A stretch of DNA of 64,000 nt from Trichosphaerium sp. ATCC 40318. Lineage: Eukaryota > Discosea > Flabellinia > Trichosidae. How positions within the stretch are numbered: position 1 is the first letter of the stretch; every line of letters starts with the position of its first letter. Shown here in pieces: positions 54,901-64,000 of this stretch. The stretch spans positions 558,001-622,000 of the forward strand of contig JALMLS010000455.1 of the NCBI GenBank assembly GCA_038496445.1, written 5' to 3'. The notes under the pieces are model-generated. The model made no database searches, was not told the origin of the DNA, and worked only from the letters and a program-made list of their open reading frames with translations. A program made the position numbers and the translations under genes.

Positions 54901-55105
54901 CTTGACTACATTTTTAACATACACTATTTTGCTGTTTAGTTCATATTTTTTGAAAAAAACGTTTGACAAGTTATTCTCAGCTCCTTATTAATTTCTCGTC
55001 AAATAGGGAATTACACATGGTAAAACAACAGTAGAAGAAGCGTTAAACGTACTAGTCAAAGACATCAAAAAGCTATTTATTGCGTTTGAGAACAATGTAT
55101 TTTAA
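51972..55105 (+). CDS. Degenerate V-ATPase catalytic-subunit-A paralogue
   Basis: Exons follow the V-ATPase A order from start to finish: VYVGPKRLVGEIV, DCLSVGDTVVLTGNPLQVEL, RKLNKMLKAEKPLFTGIRAI, Walker A GRFGTGKTHVLQ, VCNTSNMPITLNEVS, IAEYFRDQGYNVTLL, GSISLVGTV, and C-terminal EIVQLVGL, LTETDKLIYEF and ESEQFCPFYKTLFMLRNY. Key departures: the catalytic Glu of the family's CGERG loop is Lys (CCGKRGSD), the DSTSRW motif reads DSFDMW, the stretch normally between WAEALRE and GRVKCLG (~25-30 residues) is missing, and the text after GTVSLN, where GGDFSDPV and FPSVNW should be, breaks frame near 53870-54020. It cannot hydrolyse ATP by the known mechanism. It is either a pseudogene in decay or a pseudo-ATPase paralogue; a normal copy must exist elsewhere. 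Confidence 0.8.
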
Positions 55106-55533
55106 AAAAGAACAAATACTGTATGGAACAAACACAGTATGTAACTATTTGAGAATGCATTCGCAATTGTTTCGTAATCTGCATGTTTGTGTTCGAACGA
55201 GCTTTTCAATTATGGGAAGTGCAATTCTTTGGTAAAGTGGTGCCTATGCTGTCGAATTTTTAAACCTAGATATGTTTAACTGAAATATAAGTGCCAGCTT
55301 AGAGGACTTCGAGCTGTTTAATTTGATGATAGCGCAGCTTTGTTACGTCTTAACAAAACTCGGCTTACCTACCTTGAATGCGACAATGTGGTACTACTTA
55401 AACTGTGGGCCGCTGTTTAGTATACCGATGCAGGTCATTTATTTGTGTTGAATTTACCACGGACAGCGTGATTGAATTAGCTTCCAATGGTAGTTTAACA
55501 TTTTTAGTGAGCTACATTAGTGCTTGAGTACGC
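55106..55533. other. Spacer
   Basis: AT-rich, no coding frame supported. Confidence 0.4.
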
Positions 55534-55908
55534 TTATTGTGGAAGTATTGTTTTTCCCGATTGTTGCCATTTAAGTATCGACAGTGCTGCCTTACATTCA
55601 TCACAGTCTGTACCATTTTCTTCGCAAGGTAGACAAGTATAGTTGGCGATATTAGTATCACTGCTACGGCGAATAACCCATATAGCAGGGTTAGTTCTAA
55701 ACAGTTCGAAATCGTTTTCAGCTAATATTTCTGGTAACATTTGACCTCTAAACAAAATCGTCAACCAAAGATAGCGTTTCGTTATCACGTGCCTTTCTTC
55801 ACATTGGCTGGTGGCGTTGTAAAAACTATCAGCAAATACGGGCGCTTGACATGCGGTGTAGTGTGTAAATAGAAGTAAAATAGCTAATGCCAAGAATACA
55901 TGAAACAT
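55534..55908 (-). pseudogene. Truncated duplicate of the surface protein at 57333-58647
   Basis: A 124-codon frame, MFHVFLALAILLLFTHYTAC, then ERHVITKRYLWLTILFRGQM, PEILAENDFELFR and NYTCLPCEENGTDCDECKAA. It is closely similar to the first ~125 residues of the full-length paralogue, including nearly identical DNA around 55740 and 58480. It ends QQSGKTILPQ at a stop exactly where the paralogue continues SGKTIFETDLFLIG. The lost part includes the rest of the ectodomain and the membrane anchor. It could still make a short secreted protein, so 'pseudogene' is a judgement. Confidence 0.6.
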
Positions 55909-56278
55909 TTTATCTAAGTTTTAACCAATACGATTCTGCCAAAAGGTTTGAACCTTTATAACAGAATTAAAGACATGTCAAATTGTACAACGAGATAAAA
56001 TACCTGAGTGTTAATAAAATAGGAGATACGGAGCGCTTCCAAGGTATTAACACCGTGATTTCTAGCCGTAATTTATTTTGGTCAAAGCAAAGCAACAAAT
56101 TACCAAATTTTTCGCAAGCTTTGACGGGGACTGAGTTAATAGGTGTATAAATACTGTTATAGATAATAGTTTCTGGCCTTGCTTAAAGTACTTTGATCTT
56201 TTTAACTTATTTTTCGGGGCAACATTTTAGGTTTTTTGTAAAAAATAAGCTAAGGGTTGCTGCCTGTTCTTATAATCT
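55909..56278. other. Spacer
   Basis: Nothing recognisable. Confidence 0.4.
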
Positions 56279-56611
56279 TTATTTTACATCTGTTGGTTTT
56301 TTCATCATCCGGATGACAAATTGTACTCCGCGAGCGCGTGGGTAAATTTCAAGCTCCGATACTGTTTTTGAGCCCATACCACTTGCCATTGGTATAACAG
56401 TAATATACCTGACGTCATGACTGCCTGTAGGAGGGACTATCATTATTATATTTATTTCTGGATCTTTAGCAAAGCTAGGCCATTTAGATTTGTATAGCGT
56501 AGATATCTCGTTCAGTGTAGTGTTTGGAGTAATATAAAACCCTTTAGACTGATAACACGACAAAGGACCACAAAACATCCATATCTTTTCTTCTTCAGCA
56601 TGCTCAGTCAT
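56279..56611 (-). CDS. Hypothetical 110-aa protein
   Basis: Single-exon frame MTEHAEEEKIWMFCGPLSCY to KKPTDVK. Mixed polarity, no signal peptide, no membrane segment; SELEIYPRARGVQFVIRMMK suggests beta strands in a small globular domain. No family recognised. A genuine gene is plausible because the composition is balanced and the ATG follows an A/T-rich leader, but there is no independent support. Confidence 0.4.
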   Translation of the reverse strand: MTEHAEEEKIWMFCGPLSCYQSKGFYITPNTTLNEISTLYKSKWPSFAKDPEINIIMIVPPTGSHDVRYITVIPMASGMGSKTVSELEIYPRARGVQFVIRMMKKPTDVK

Positions 56612-57332
56612 TTGTTGTTGTTATTTAAAGTTTATTTTTAGTTTATAAATACGCCGTTGCCTTAACAAGAACAAAGTACTCTTTTCACTGAACAACGTTA
56701 AAATTGATTTTATTTATGTGGATCGCAGAAAAAGTAGTTGAAAGACTCGCACCGAACATCAGTAACTGTCGTTTTTACAAACTGTGCTATTTATCCATAG
56801 TGTTAGAATATGTGTTGAAGTGAGTGTGCGCATAGAAAGCTGAAACTGGGATTGTCCTTAAAGTTACAAGAAATTGACTGGATTAATGGTAAAGTACTAT
56901 TGACCTACGTGCCAGTTATTAGCTGCTCCATGATCGATGGTACAGTGTACAGATACAGACAAGTGTAGGCGGTACATTGAGTGATACGAGTGATATTAAG
57001 GTTATCTGAAAAGATATGAAGATGTTCACTCCAATAACCCTTCAGTGCAAATGGTCAACTTATCATATTTTAACTAACGAGTAATTGTTGCCCCACAATT
57101 AATCACAAAACACATGAATACATGAAGCAACTGAAAGCAAAATTGTTGGTTGTGGGTTATGGAGGATCACGTATGCTCAAGCAATATGCAAAATATTCTC
57201 ACTTATCACGTGTCACATCTTTTGATGTAATAGATCAGACTTGAGTATTGAGGTTACGAGATAATAACGTGCTTCCAACATGGAAAAATCCCTCATTTAT
57301 TTGCCAGAGACAAAGTTTGGTTTGCCACTTTA
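56612..57332. other. Spacer with a 41-codon frame
   Basis: At 57124-57246 a plus-strand frame MKQLKAKLLVVGYGGSRMLK ... DVIDQT has a dinucleotide-fold-like opening (VVGYGGS) but stops after 41 codons; possibly a fragment, more likely chance. Confidence 0.3.
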
Positions 57333-58647
57333 CTACGATACAACAGCCCCCTGTGCAGCTTGAGCGCGCTTTTTATGGAAGCATTTGTACACTTTGTATG
57401 GATAAATGTGTTCACACCAAGAGGGAACGGTCAGGGTTAATAATATAAATGCAATCACAATAACCGCTACTGCACTTACAACAGCTACAGGTATTATAGG
57501 AAATTGTGTGTCTTCGCTTGATCTGGACAAGCAAGACAATGAAAACAAAATAACTAGTCGCCCACGTGTATCTGTTAATAAACAATTCATCAGCATAAGA
57601 AGAGTTGTGGTGGCAATGTTACTGATTCGTACTTTCTTTAAAGCAAGTGTTTTCTGGGTCTGAGAGTGATATATTGCCTGTATCAACCACACAATCGTCT
57701 CTGAAAGTTATCAATGTCAACAAATCCGTTTGCTTTGACAGTCGAGTTGATTAGTTCGAACATGTGAGCATAATAAACGTACTTGTTGAACAGAAGTTGT
57801 ATCAATGATAACATTGCCTATAAAAATAGGACATCCGTCCACTATTATTGAAGAGTGTGAATCAACCGCAATCACCGTATTTTCTTTGAAAACAATATCC
57901 CCTTATATTTGTTTAGTTGCTGTTAATAAAAAAGTGTTGTTCTTTTAACATACCAGGTACTATGAACGGTCCTTGTCCTATAACTGAAAAATTGCCATCA
58001 ATGATTTGTGTACTAGTTGGTGCAATGGTAGGAGCAATAGTTGGAGGTATGTCAGCACATTTGATTTGATAGTCAACATCACTACTGCACCTTACGTCAT
58101 TAAGGCCTAAGTATAAAATCAACGGTATTTATATTGTGGGATATATACCTCTAGAATGAAGTGCCAAACATCTTTCTTGTACACCCCAAAACTCAAAACT
58201 TATATCTAGGGGCCCAGCGAACTTTTCCAAAAAAATGTGCATGCTACCATTTGCACCAATAAGAAACAAGTCAGTTTCAAATATTGTTTTTCCTGATGGT
58301 TGCCATTTGAATGCCGATAGGGCTTCCTTACATTCATCACATTCTGTACCATTTTCTTCACAAGGTAGACAAGTATAATTGGCGATATTGGTATCATTGC
58401 TGCGGCGCATGCTAACCCATACACCAGGGTCATCTCTAAACAGTTCGAAATCGTTTTCAGTTAATATTTCTGGTAACATTTGACCTCTAAACAAAATCGG
58501 CAACCAAAGATAGTGTTTCTTTATCACGTGCCTTTCTTCACAATGTCTACTAGCGTTGTAAAAACTAGCGCTCGGTACGAGCGTTTGACATGCAGCGTAG
58601 TGTGTAAATAGAAGTAGAATAGATACAGGCAAGTATACGCGGAACAT
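57333..58647 (-). CDS. Cys-containing type I surface protein
   Basis: Signal peptide MFRVYLPVSILLLFTHYAAC, then an ectodomain with ERHVIKKHYLWLPILFRGQM, NYTCLPCEENGTECDECKEA and HIFLEKFAGPLDISFEFWGV. Next exon adds CSSDVDYQIKCADIPPTIAP with a short PTIAPTIAPT linker, then beta-rich exons (GNFSVIGQGPFIVPG, VIAVDSHSSIIVDGCPIFIG, DDCVVDTGNISLSDPENTC). A membrane helix (VAVVSAVAVIVIAFILLTL) is followed by a ~25-residue basic tail ending AQGAVVS. Several N-glycosylation sites (NxS/T). I recognise no named family; the beta-rich Cys-spaced exons recall the tail of the lectin-mucin gene at 15.3-19.6 kb. A truncated duplicate lies at 55534-55908. About five exons; one border near 57660 is uncertain. 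Confidence 0.7.
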
Positions 58648-59445
58648 TTTAGTATAGTTTTTCCACTTGAGTTTATGGGATGCTGCCAATTGGTTTTACT
58701 ACACTCGTAAAGGATTAGAGACGTATTAAACTGAACAAACCGAAAAAAATACCGTTAATGCTAAAATAGGAGATACAGCGCGCTTCAATGCGATGGTATC
58801 AACTGCGTGTGATTTCGAAGCTGTGTCCTTCTTTTGTACTGCTAGTGTTTTTTGGTCAAAATAAAACACGTGGCCGAATTTCACTTCTCAAATGCTTTGA
58901 TTTTTTGCTGTCTGGTTTACTGGACGTGTTCACAAACAGTTTTACAACAGATCTGACATGCTGTAACGCTTGTTGGATTTCGTTTAAAGGGCATTGTTAT
59001 TTGGGCTAAGAACGTTAGTAATTAATGTCTGATGCCCATAGACAAATATGAAGCAAACGCTAGTTACAATTTTCTTGTGCCGTACCTTTCTCAGTGACAA
59101 TTTTGGCAATTCCTTTGATAACCCTAGCATCAAGTATTAGACTGTCATACTTTACATTACCTGTATGTTACGGATGTCAATTTTTAACGAACCTAGAACA
59201 AACTTTTATGCGCAAGTCCAAAAAATGGCATTTTAGTCAGAGTAACTTTTTTATTTTATTTTTCAGCCAGTTTTTCCTTATTTTGTGCGAAGTAAGGTCT
59301 TTGGTGAAGGATATCGGTGTTATGGAATTACGATTTTAAATCTAAAGTCAAATGAAAGAAGGACTTTTTGAAAATAACCTCAGCCTGTTGCAACATGTTA
59401 AAAACAAATACAGACAACACTGTGAATATCACGTTTTGGGAAAGG
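58648..59445. other. Spacer
   Basis: About 800 bp. Short plus-strand frames (58788-59009, 59094-59339) are hydrophobic without pattern; not called. One CACGTG near 58867. Confidence 0.4.
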
Positions 59446-59954
59446 TCACTTATCCTTATCCTTATTTATCCGTACCTTGTTGCTGCCTGGTTTTCGAACT
59501 ACTTCAAATTCATTGAGCTCTCTGAGCATAGCATCTAATACTTGACCTTTTTCTACCTTATCGCGTGATGAAAAAAAAAGACTTATGCTTTACAGCGTAA
59601 CGTACCTCCCTGTAACCAACATATTCAGTTTTAGCTTCTTTATCCTCTAAAGCAAAATGCACCTTTGTGTTGTCGTGAACGATGTAAGTCAAAGCCCATT
59701 TTCCGCATTTAGAATCGTGAATAAAGGCTTTATGTAAAGCTGTCGTAACGTTACTCGAAGGTATCAGCGTACAACATAACATAATTGAAATATAAAAAAA
59801 AGATTACAGCTAACACTTACGGTTCAGCTACAGTATTCTTTGGGCGGTTTTTACCATTGTAAAGAAATCCAGTAGTCTCAAGACACACTAATATTCCTAC
59901 TAATACTGCGATGAGGTGGGCATGTTCTGTGAGCGGATTAGCGCATCGAGGCAT
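59446..59954 (-). CDS. Small signal-anchored protein, unrecognised
   Basis: Three exons read MPRCANPLTEHAHLIAVLVG with a hydrophobic stretch to about residue 33, then TALHKAFIHDSKCGKWALTY, VHFALEDKEAKTEYVGYREV, and QVLDAMLRELNEFEVVRKPG ending in a lysine-rich KVRINKDKDK. Frame is kept across both ~50-80-nt introns (donor GTACGT for the second). About 130 residues: one N-terminal membrane helix and a small alpha/beta domain. The family is not recognised. Upstream blocks near 60000-60170 might add a 5' exon, which would change the start. Confidence 0.55.
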
Positions 59955-60476
59955 GCTACTTTAACACGTGGTACCTTTTTCTAACTTAACAGTCAACTTA
60001 AGTTTTTCTTACTTGAGTAAATTGTTGCAAGTGCGCAGCCAACAGAACTCTCGGAGGAATCTAGGGTGAATATTTAAACCTAGCATTAGTTGTAGTGTTT
60101 AGTGAGCGAGGTACATAAAAGCGGTGAGGTGATTTCGGCTTCATTGAATTGTACTTTGGCATTGCCAACTTCCTGCTGCCACAAGTTTTTTTTTGCACAG
60201 TTTCACCTGTTTAAATACCCATGTAAGTCTCAACTAGTGTCTTTGCGCTCGGGGTAGTAAGTGTATGATGTGACGTCCTCACGGATCAACACTCATTGCT
60301 ATTTGCAAACTACAATCCAAGCCTAGTGAATGTGCATTTGTCACATTCCAATTTCTGGAAAAACAACTGGTCTATGGCCTCATTGTTTTTGCCAACAGTA
60401 GACTGTAATCGCTCTTTCAACACAAAGTGTACGACTTAGCATAAGTTAAGATTCTGAGCTTTTATTGAAGCATACT
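59955..60476. other. Spacer
   Basis: No frame supported; one CACGTG near 59965. Confidence 0.4.
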
Positions 60477-61690
60477 TTACAATTCATAAATTACTGTGCT
60501 TTCTGCACTTTTCCTTTTGTTGAGTATTTTGCGTACCTAGTATGATGAGAAGAAGGACAATAATTTGCAAGTAAAGGTAATAAGGCGTACTCTAACATAT
60601 AATACAATACATACAACCAGCACCATCAAAGAGCCACATAAAAGAGCAAGTGCGAAACCAACATGTGAGTACCTTTCAGCACTTTGTACTTCATAACAAT
60701 TGGCTACTTGAACAACACAATCGGAAGGATTATCGTGGTCCTCCAAGCATTGACGCTATGAACAATTAATAAGAAGCATAGTGAGACTTCTAAAATAATG
60801 CGATACTAGACAAGGTAACTTACTGACTTTCAAAAAAAAATAGAACAAAACGGGTGTAAACAAGAATACTGCGTACAGCTAGCTTCTCCACTATAGATTG
60901 GTAGAATTTCTCATCACATGTGTCTGGCATACAAACGTTTTGATAGTAAGCGTTACTACTGAAAGAGCACATCTTAGAGTACTTTCTAAGCAAAAGAAGC
61001 GTTAGTGCACGTGTTTTTCAGTTTTTTTGAGTACGGTTTGCAACTTTTAGCTATCTCTTCTGATGCGAAACATTTCTCTTGATTACGCAAGCAAGGCTAT
61101 AAAACATGTTGATTAGAATGCGTACAAAGAAACTAGCTCCAAACAGTATTTAAAGCGTTATAAAATACGTACTCTATACGTCAACTCGTTCTATAATAGA
61201 AAGGTGCTGTTAGCAAGCAAATTGACGCTTATGGAAAAAACGTGTTGGTTTTTATTTTTTTTGTCGTTTCGTATCACGTGACGTACGTTGATGAAGAACG
61301 AGCATGATTCCGTGTAGTGTCCAGTTTCGAATTGACTTTTATCTAAAAATTGATAACAGTTAGCGTTAGTAACTAGTATAAAGCGCTAACGCGTAACTGG
61401 TAGCTATAATAACACATGGGATGGCTAACAAACTTACAAACAGGATAAGCTGCATGATTTCGATAAAAATAACAAAGTGCGTTAAGCGAGGACGGAAACT
61501 GTACCGCGGTTGTCATGCTGACTGTTACTTTTTCAGGAAGCGATACAGCATAGACATCTCAGTAGTACAATGTTATGGAGTAGAAATCTAAGATATTTTT
61601 TATAGGTCAGTTAGCACAGCTCATTCTCACCACTATTGAGGTATTTTCTCAGACAGTTGATGTACTGTGTAATGCTACTTCTTTACCGAG
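60477..61690 (-). CDS. Cys-rich type I membrane protein
   Basis: Exons on the minus strand include TQYINCLRKYLNSGENELC, PSSLNALCYFYRNHAAYPV, FETGHYTESCSFFIN, SSNAYYQNVCMPDTCDEKFY and CLEDHDNPSDCVVQVANCYE, then a membrane helix (VGFALALLCGSLMVLVVCIV) and a short basic tail RKILNKRKSAESTVIYEL. The paired-Cys text VCMPDTCDEKF recalls the C-x-P-x-x-C of NRF-type extracellular domains, but the multi-helix acyltransferase that normally follows is absent. The 5' end is not settled; 61690 is a guess. Likely disulfide-bonded ectodomain on the cell surface. Confidence 0.5.
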
Positions 61691-61790
61691 TTTGAGCTTA
61701 AACGCGATAATTTTCACAGCATTGTGGCTGTGTAACCAGTGTTCAAGCGTAGAAATACTTGTAGCTGTATTACAAATTGTAAAACAATTA

Positions 61791-61830
61791 GTCAAACATG
61801 AAAAGTGTCCTAAAACAGGTAAAGTGTCCC
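61791..61830 (-). repeat. 40-nt GGGACACTTTAC repeat, copy 1
   Basis: On the minus strand: two ~19-nt units (GGGACACTTTACCTGTTTT and an imperfect second). About 36 of 40 bases agree with 63705-63744, which is on the other strand. Confidence 0.7.
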
Positions 61831-63704
61831 AAATTTTTTTTTTCACAAACAGAGCTCTAACTAATCAAAACGAGGTCGCTGCACACAAACAACGTGTTTG
61901 ATGCGGTAAAATTTTGAGGCTGATGAAATGAGGAGCCTGATATGTCACGGAACCTAGTTTTAAGTGGATAAGGTGCACGCTTATAATTGTACCAGAATTA
62001 ACTGCAAAAGAGCACGTGATAACCAACACGTGCAGAGAAATTGAACATTAAAAATTTACTGTTAACGAAAATATAAGAAAAAAAACTTGAGGGATACTCT
62101 TCCAATTGGTACATCTTATGCGTGTGTTCTCTGTATTCATCCCGTAACTTGTGGGTTGTGTGTTCCCCAAAAACAAACCAATACTGAAAGGAGACATTGA
62201 TTGCTACTACTCAATAAAAGTTTATCAGATTTCTGTTGTGAAGTGATTCTGTTTCCCAATATTTTCTCTACGCATTGGTGCTATGCTGTTGACTGTAATA
62301 CAAAAGAATTAAAACCTACAACTAATTCCAACAATAAATTCAAGCTATTCTCGAAAGAGTACACATTACTTTTTCTTACTAGTATGTTTTTGCTTTCCCA
62401 CAAATTTACTCACCAGGTAAGAATATCAACAAAGCAAATGCAATGTGATATTATCTCCACAACCCCTATGGGGAATATCACATTGGATTTTTTGACCTTG
62501 GCTAATTGCAAGGTGCACTTCATTGTTCTCACTGAATCTGCTGAAAAAGTGTCAACGTAAACTGAACCTTTTGAATTTCGCTTTCACATGGACGGAATCA
62601 TCCAATTTTTAGTTTCATGTTACCTCAACTATCATCAAATACTGGGCAGGAAACAGTATTAAAGTTGATGTTGGTCCATGATATGAAATGAACACTTTTT
62701 TTGCTCAATATTTTCACTATTCTGCTAGTATTTGATACTTGTTGATCTGCTTGTCTGAAAAAACTTTACCATTTACAACATCTATCCAGTGAACCTATGA
62801 TATTGTTGTGGTGTGTGTTTGTGATTGGTTTTCAGTAACCTATTTATGGCTGTTCACTAGGCACAACAAGTTGTGAAATAAAATAATGTGCAATAGTTAG
62901 AGTGAGCATGCTGCGGCTATGACAGAAAGTTTGATTCTTAATTTGAGCGTATATATCGTGCAATATCTATAGATGCGTTCGCTTGGATTAATTTAAACGC
63001 TTGAAAAGTCTTTGGTGTATGCCTAAACCATTGCAAAGTATTTTTTGAAGAAAAAAAAAAAGAAATGGCTTAAATTCGTTTTTTAATATTTCATGCATAC
63101 TGACTATAAGTTTGACATCTTTAAATAAGCTGTAGAATATATATTGCGTATGGTACCGCTTATCAATCACTCAAAAAAGTTCTTATGCAACATGAAGGCT
63201 GGGGATGTGTACACCTTTCATGCACTATTTTTTGGCTACGATTCATACACACTAACAAATAGAGATTATAGTTCAGGTACAGAATCAATAGGAAATGGGA
63301 TAGTGTATACATGCAAGCAGAAAAAACCCACCTGGAATATTGAGAACAGTAGGGAGAGTGTATACAATAAAAAATTAAAATTTTATAACACAAAGACATT
63401 CCCAAAAAAAGGCACCTGAAGCAAGTATACATGTTTTAGGAATGATAATTCTAGGTGTGTATAGCGGTCATCAATACCACATTACATTATGCGCATAGTG
63501 TTACCTTGGCAGATGATATTAGTAATACATTGGAAATAGGACAAAAGTAGAATATTACGCTAGGAAACAAAGGCTCATCCAAACTATCACAATGTAATTG
63601 GGTGCGCAACAGTGTTTCTAAAATCGTCCTGAACTGGTAAAAAAATATGATAACCAGCACAACATTAAAAACGGAATTACAAAAAAAACTTAGCATTTTT
63701 TTCT

Positions 63705-63744
63705 GGGACACTTTACATGTTTTGGGACACTTTACCTGTTTGAC
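63705..63744 (+). repeat. 40-nt GGGACACTTTAC repeat, copy 2
   Basis: Two units, GGGACACTTTACATGTTTT and GGGACACTTTACCTGTTTG, directly in tandem; inverted relative to copy 1. Confidence 0.7.
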
Positions 63745-64000
63745 TAAATACATCCTTCCACACCTATCTTAAAATAGCAGCACTGGGTGAGTATCCACTA
63801 GTTCTCTACATACCACGCACAACCTCGATGGAAGCTCGCTTTTCTCTATGAACACGAAAGTTTCTCGCCAATTTAGCGTTTTTACTTGTCACGTAAAAAA
63901 ACGTGATCTTAAATTCACAATTAAGTCAATAGACAACATTTCAAGCCTCCACAATACAAGTTAGCAATTGATCCTGTACGTCAACAAACACATAACCAAT

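Larger units (their letters stand above)
61691..64000. other. 2.3 kb without a supportable gene
   Basis: AT-rich. Frames at 62201-62560 (119 codons) and 63144-63419 (91 codons) are the longest but have no family, signal or splice support. Two CACGTG lie near 62015 and 62027. The 40-nt GGGACACTTTAC repeat occurs at both 61791 and 63705. Confidence 0.4.

Noticed and set aside
51972-55105. Calling this the functional V-ATPase A subunit
   Set aside because: Catalytic Glu, Arg-bearing motif and two conserved blocks are altered or missing.
57124-57246. 41-codon frame with VVGYGGS as an NAD-binding gene
   Set aside because: Too short for any Rossmann domain and no continuation found.
60477-61690. 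Assignment as an NRF-6-type acyltransferase
   Set aside because: Only a Cys-Pro motif resembles it; the membrane acyltransferase domain is absent.
62201-62560. 119-codon frame as a gene
   Set aside because: Composition is that of AT-rich spacer; no recognisable motif or leader.

Overview
The window reads as a compact nuclear genome of a unicellular eukaryote. About 20 protein-coding genes lie on both strands, most are cut by many introns of roughly 40-70 nt, intergenic gaps are short, stops are standard, and several genes have AATAAA at or inside the stop codon. A full talin (FERM head plus I/LWEQ tail) with C-type-lectin and mucin-like surface proteins suggests an amorphean protist (Amoebozoa or a unicellular relative of animals and fungi). 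I cannot name the species. Introns mostly begin GTACG rather than GTAAG/GTATG, and the palindrome CACGTG is scattered through introns and spacers at about ten times chance.

Layout. 1-3.2 kb: an unrecognised minus-strand gene (cut or ending at the window edge) and a small one-helix membrane protein. 3.4-5.7 kb: DNA primase large subunit. 6.8-8.8 kb: secreted FG-GAP/VCBS protein. 10.2-12.1 kb: an Atg27/M6P-receptor-like membrane protein and a broken copy of its first exon. 12.3-13.5 kb: CBS-domain protein. 15.3-19.6 kb: secreted giant with two C-type lectin domains, a ~720-residue PTT repeat and a Cys-rich tail. 20.0-22.3 kb: carboxylesterase. 23.1-25.5 kb: sulfatase. 26.8-27.6 kb: YwqK/MORN-like repeat gene followed by decayed repeats. 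28.1-29.1 kb: basic CxxC protein. 29.3-31.7 kb: CYP51. 32.2-34.8 kb: SRP54 with a tRNA gene inside an intron. 35.0-35.7 kb: coiled-coil protein. 35.8-46.5 kb: talin. 47.0-49.4 kb: Trf4/PAPD5-type poly(A) polymerase. 50.3-51.5 kb: intronless secreted repeat protein. 52.0-55.1 kb: degenerate V-ATPase A paralogue. 55.5-61.7 kb: secreted or membrane proteins including a truncated duplicate. 61.7-64 kb: no gene I can support.

The genes do not form one pathway. Housekeeping functions (replication priming, ER targeting, sterol synthesis, RNA surveillance, actin-adhesion linkage) are interspersed with a lineage-specific secretome. The most unusual items are the tRNA nested in SRP54 with an exactly duplicated tRNA intron, the V-ATPase A relative lacking its catalytic Glu, the genome-wide-looking CACGTG motif, and several 5'-only partial gene duplications.
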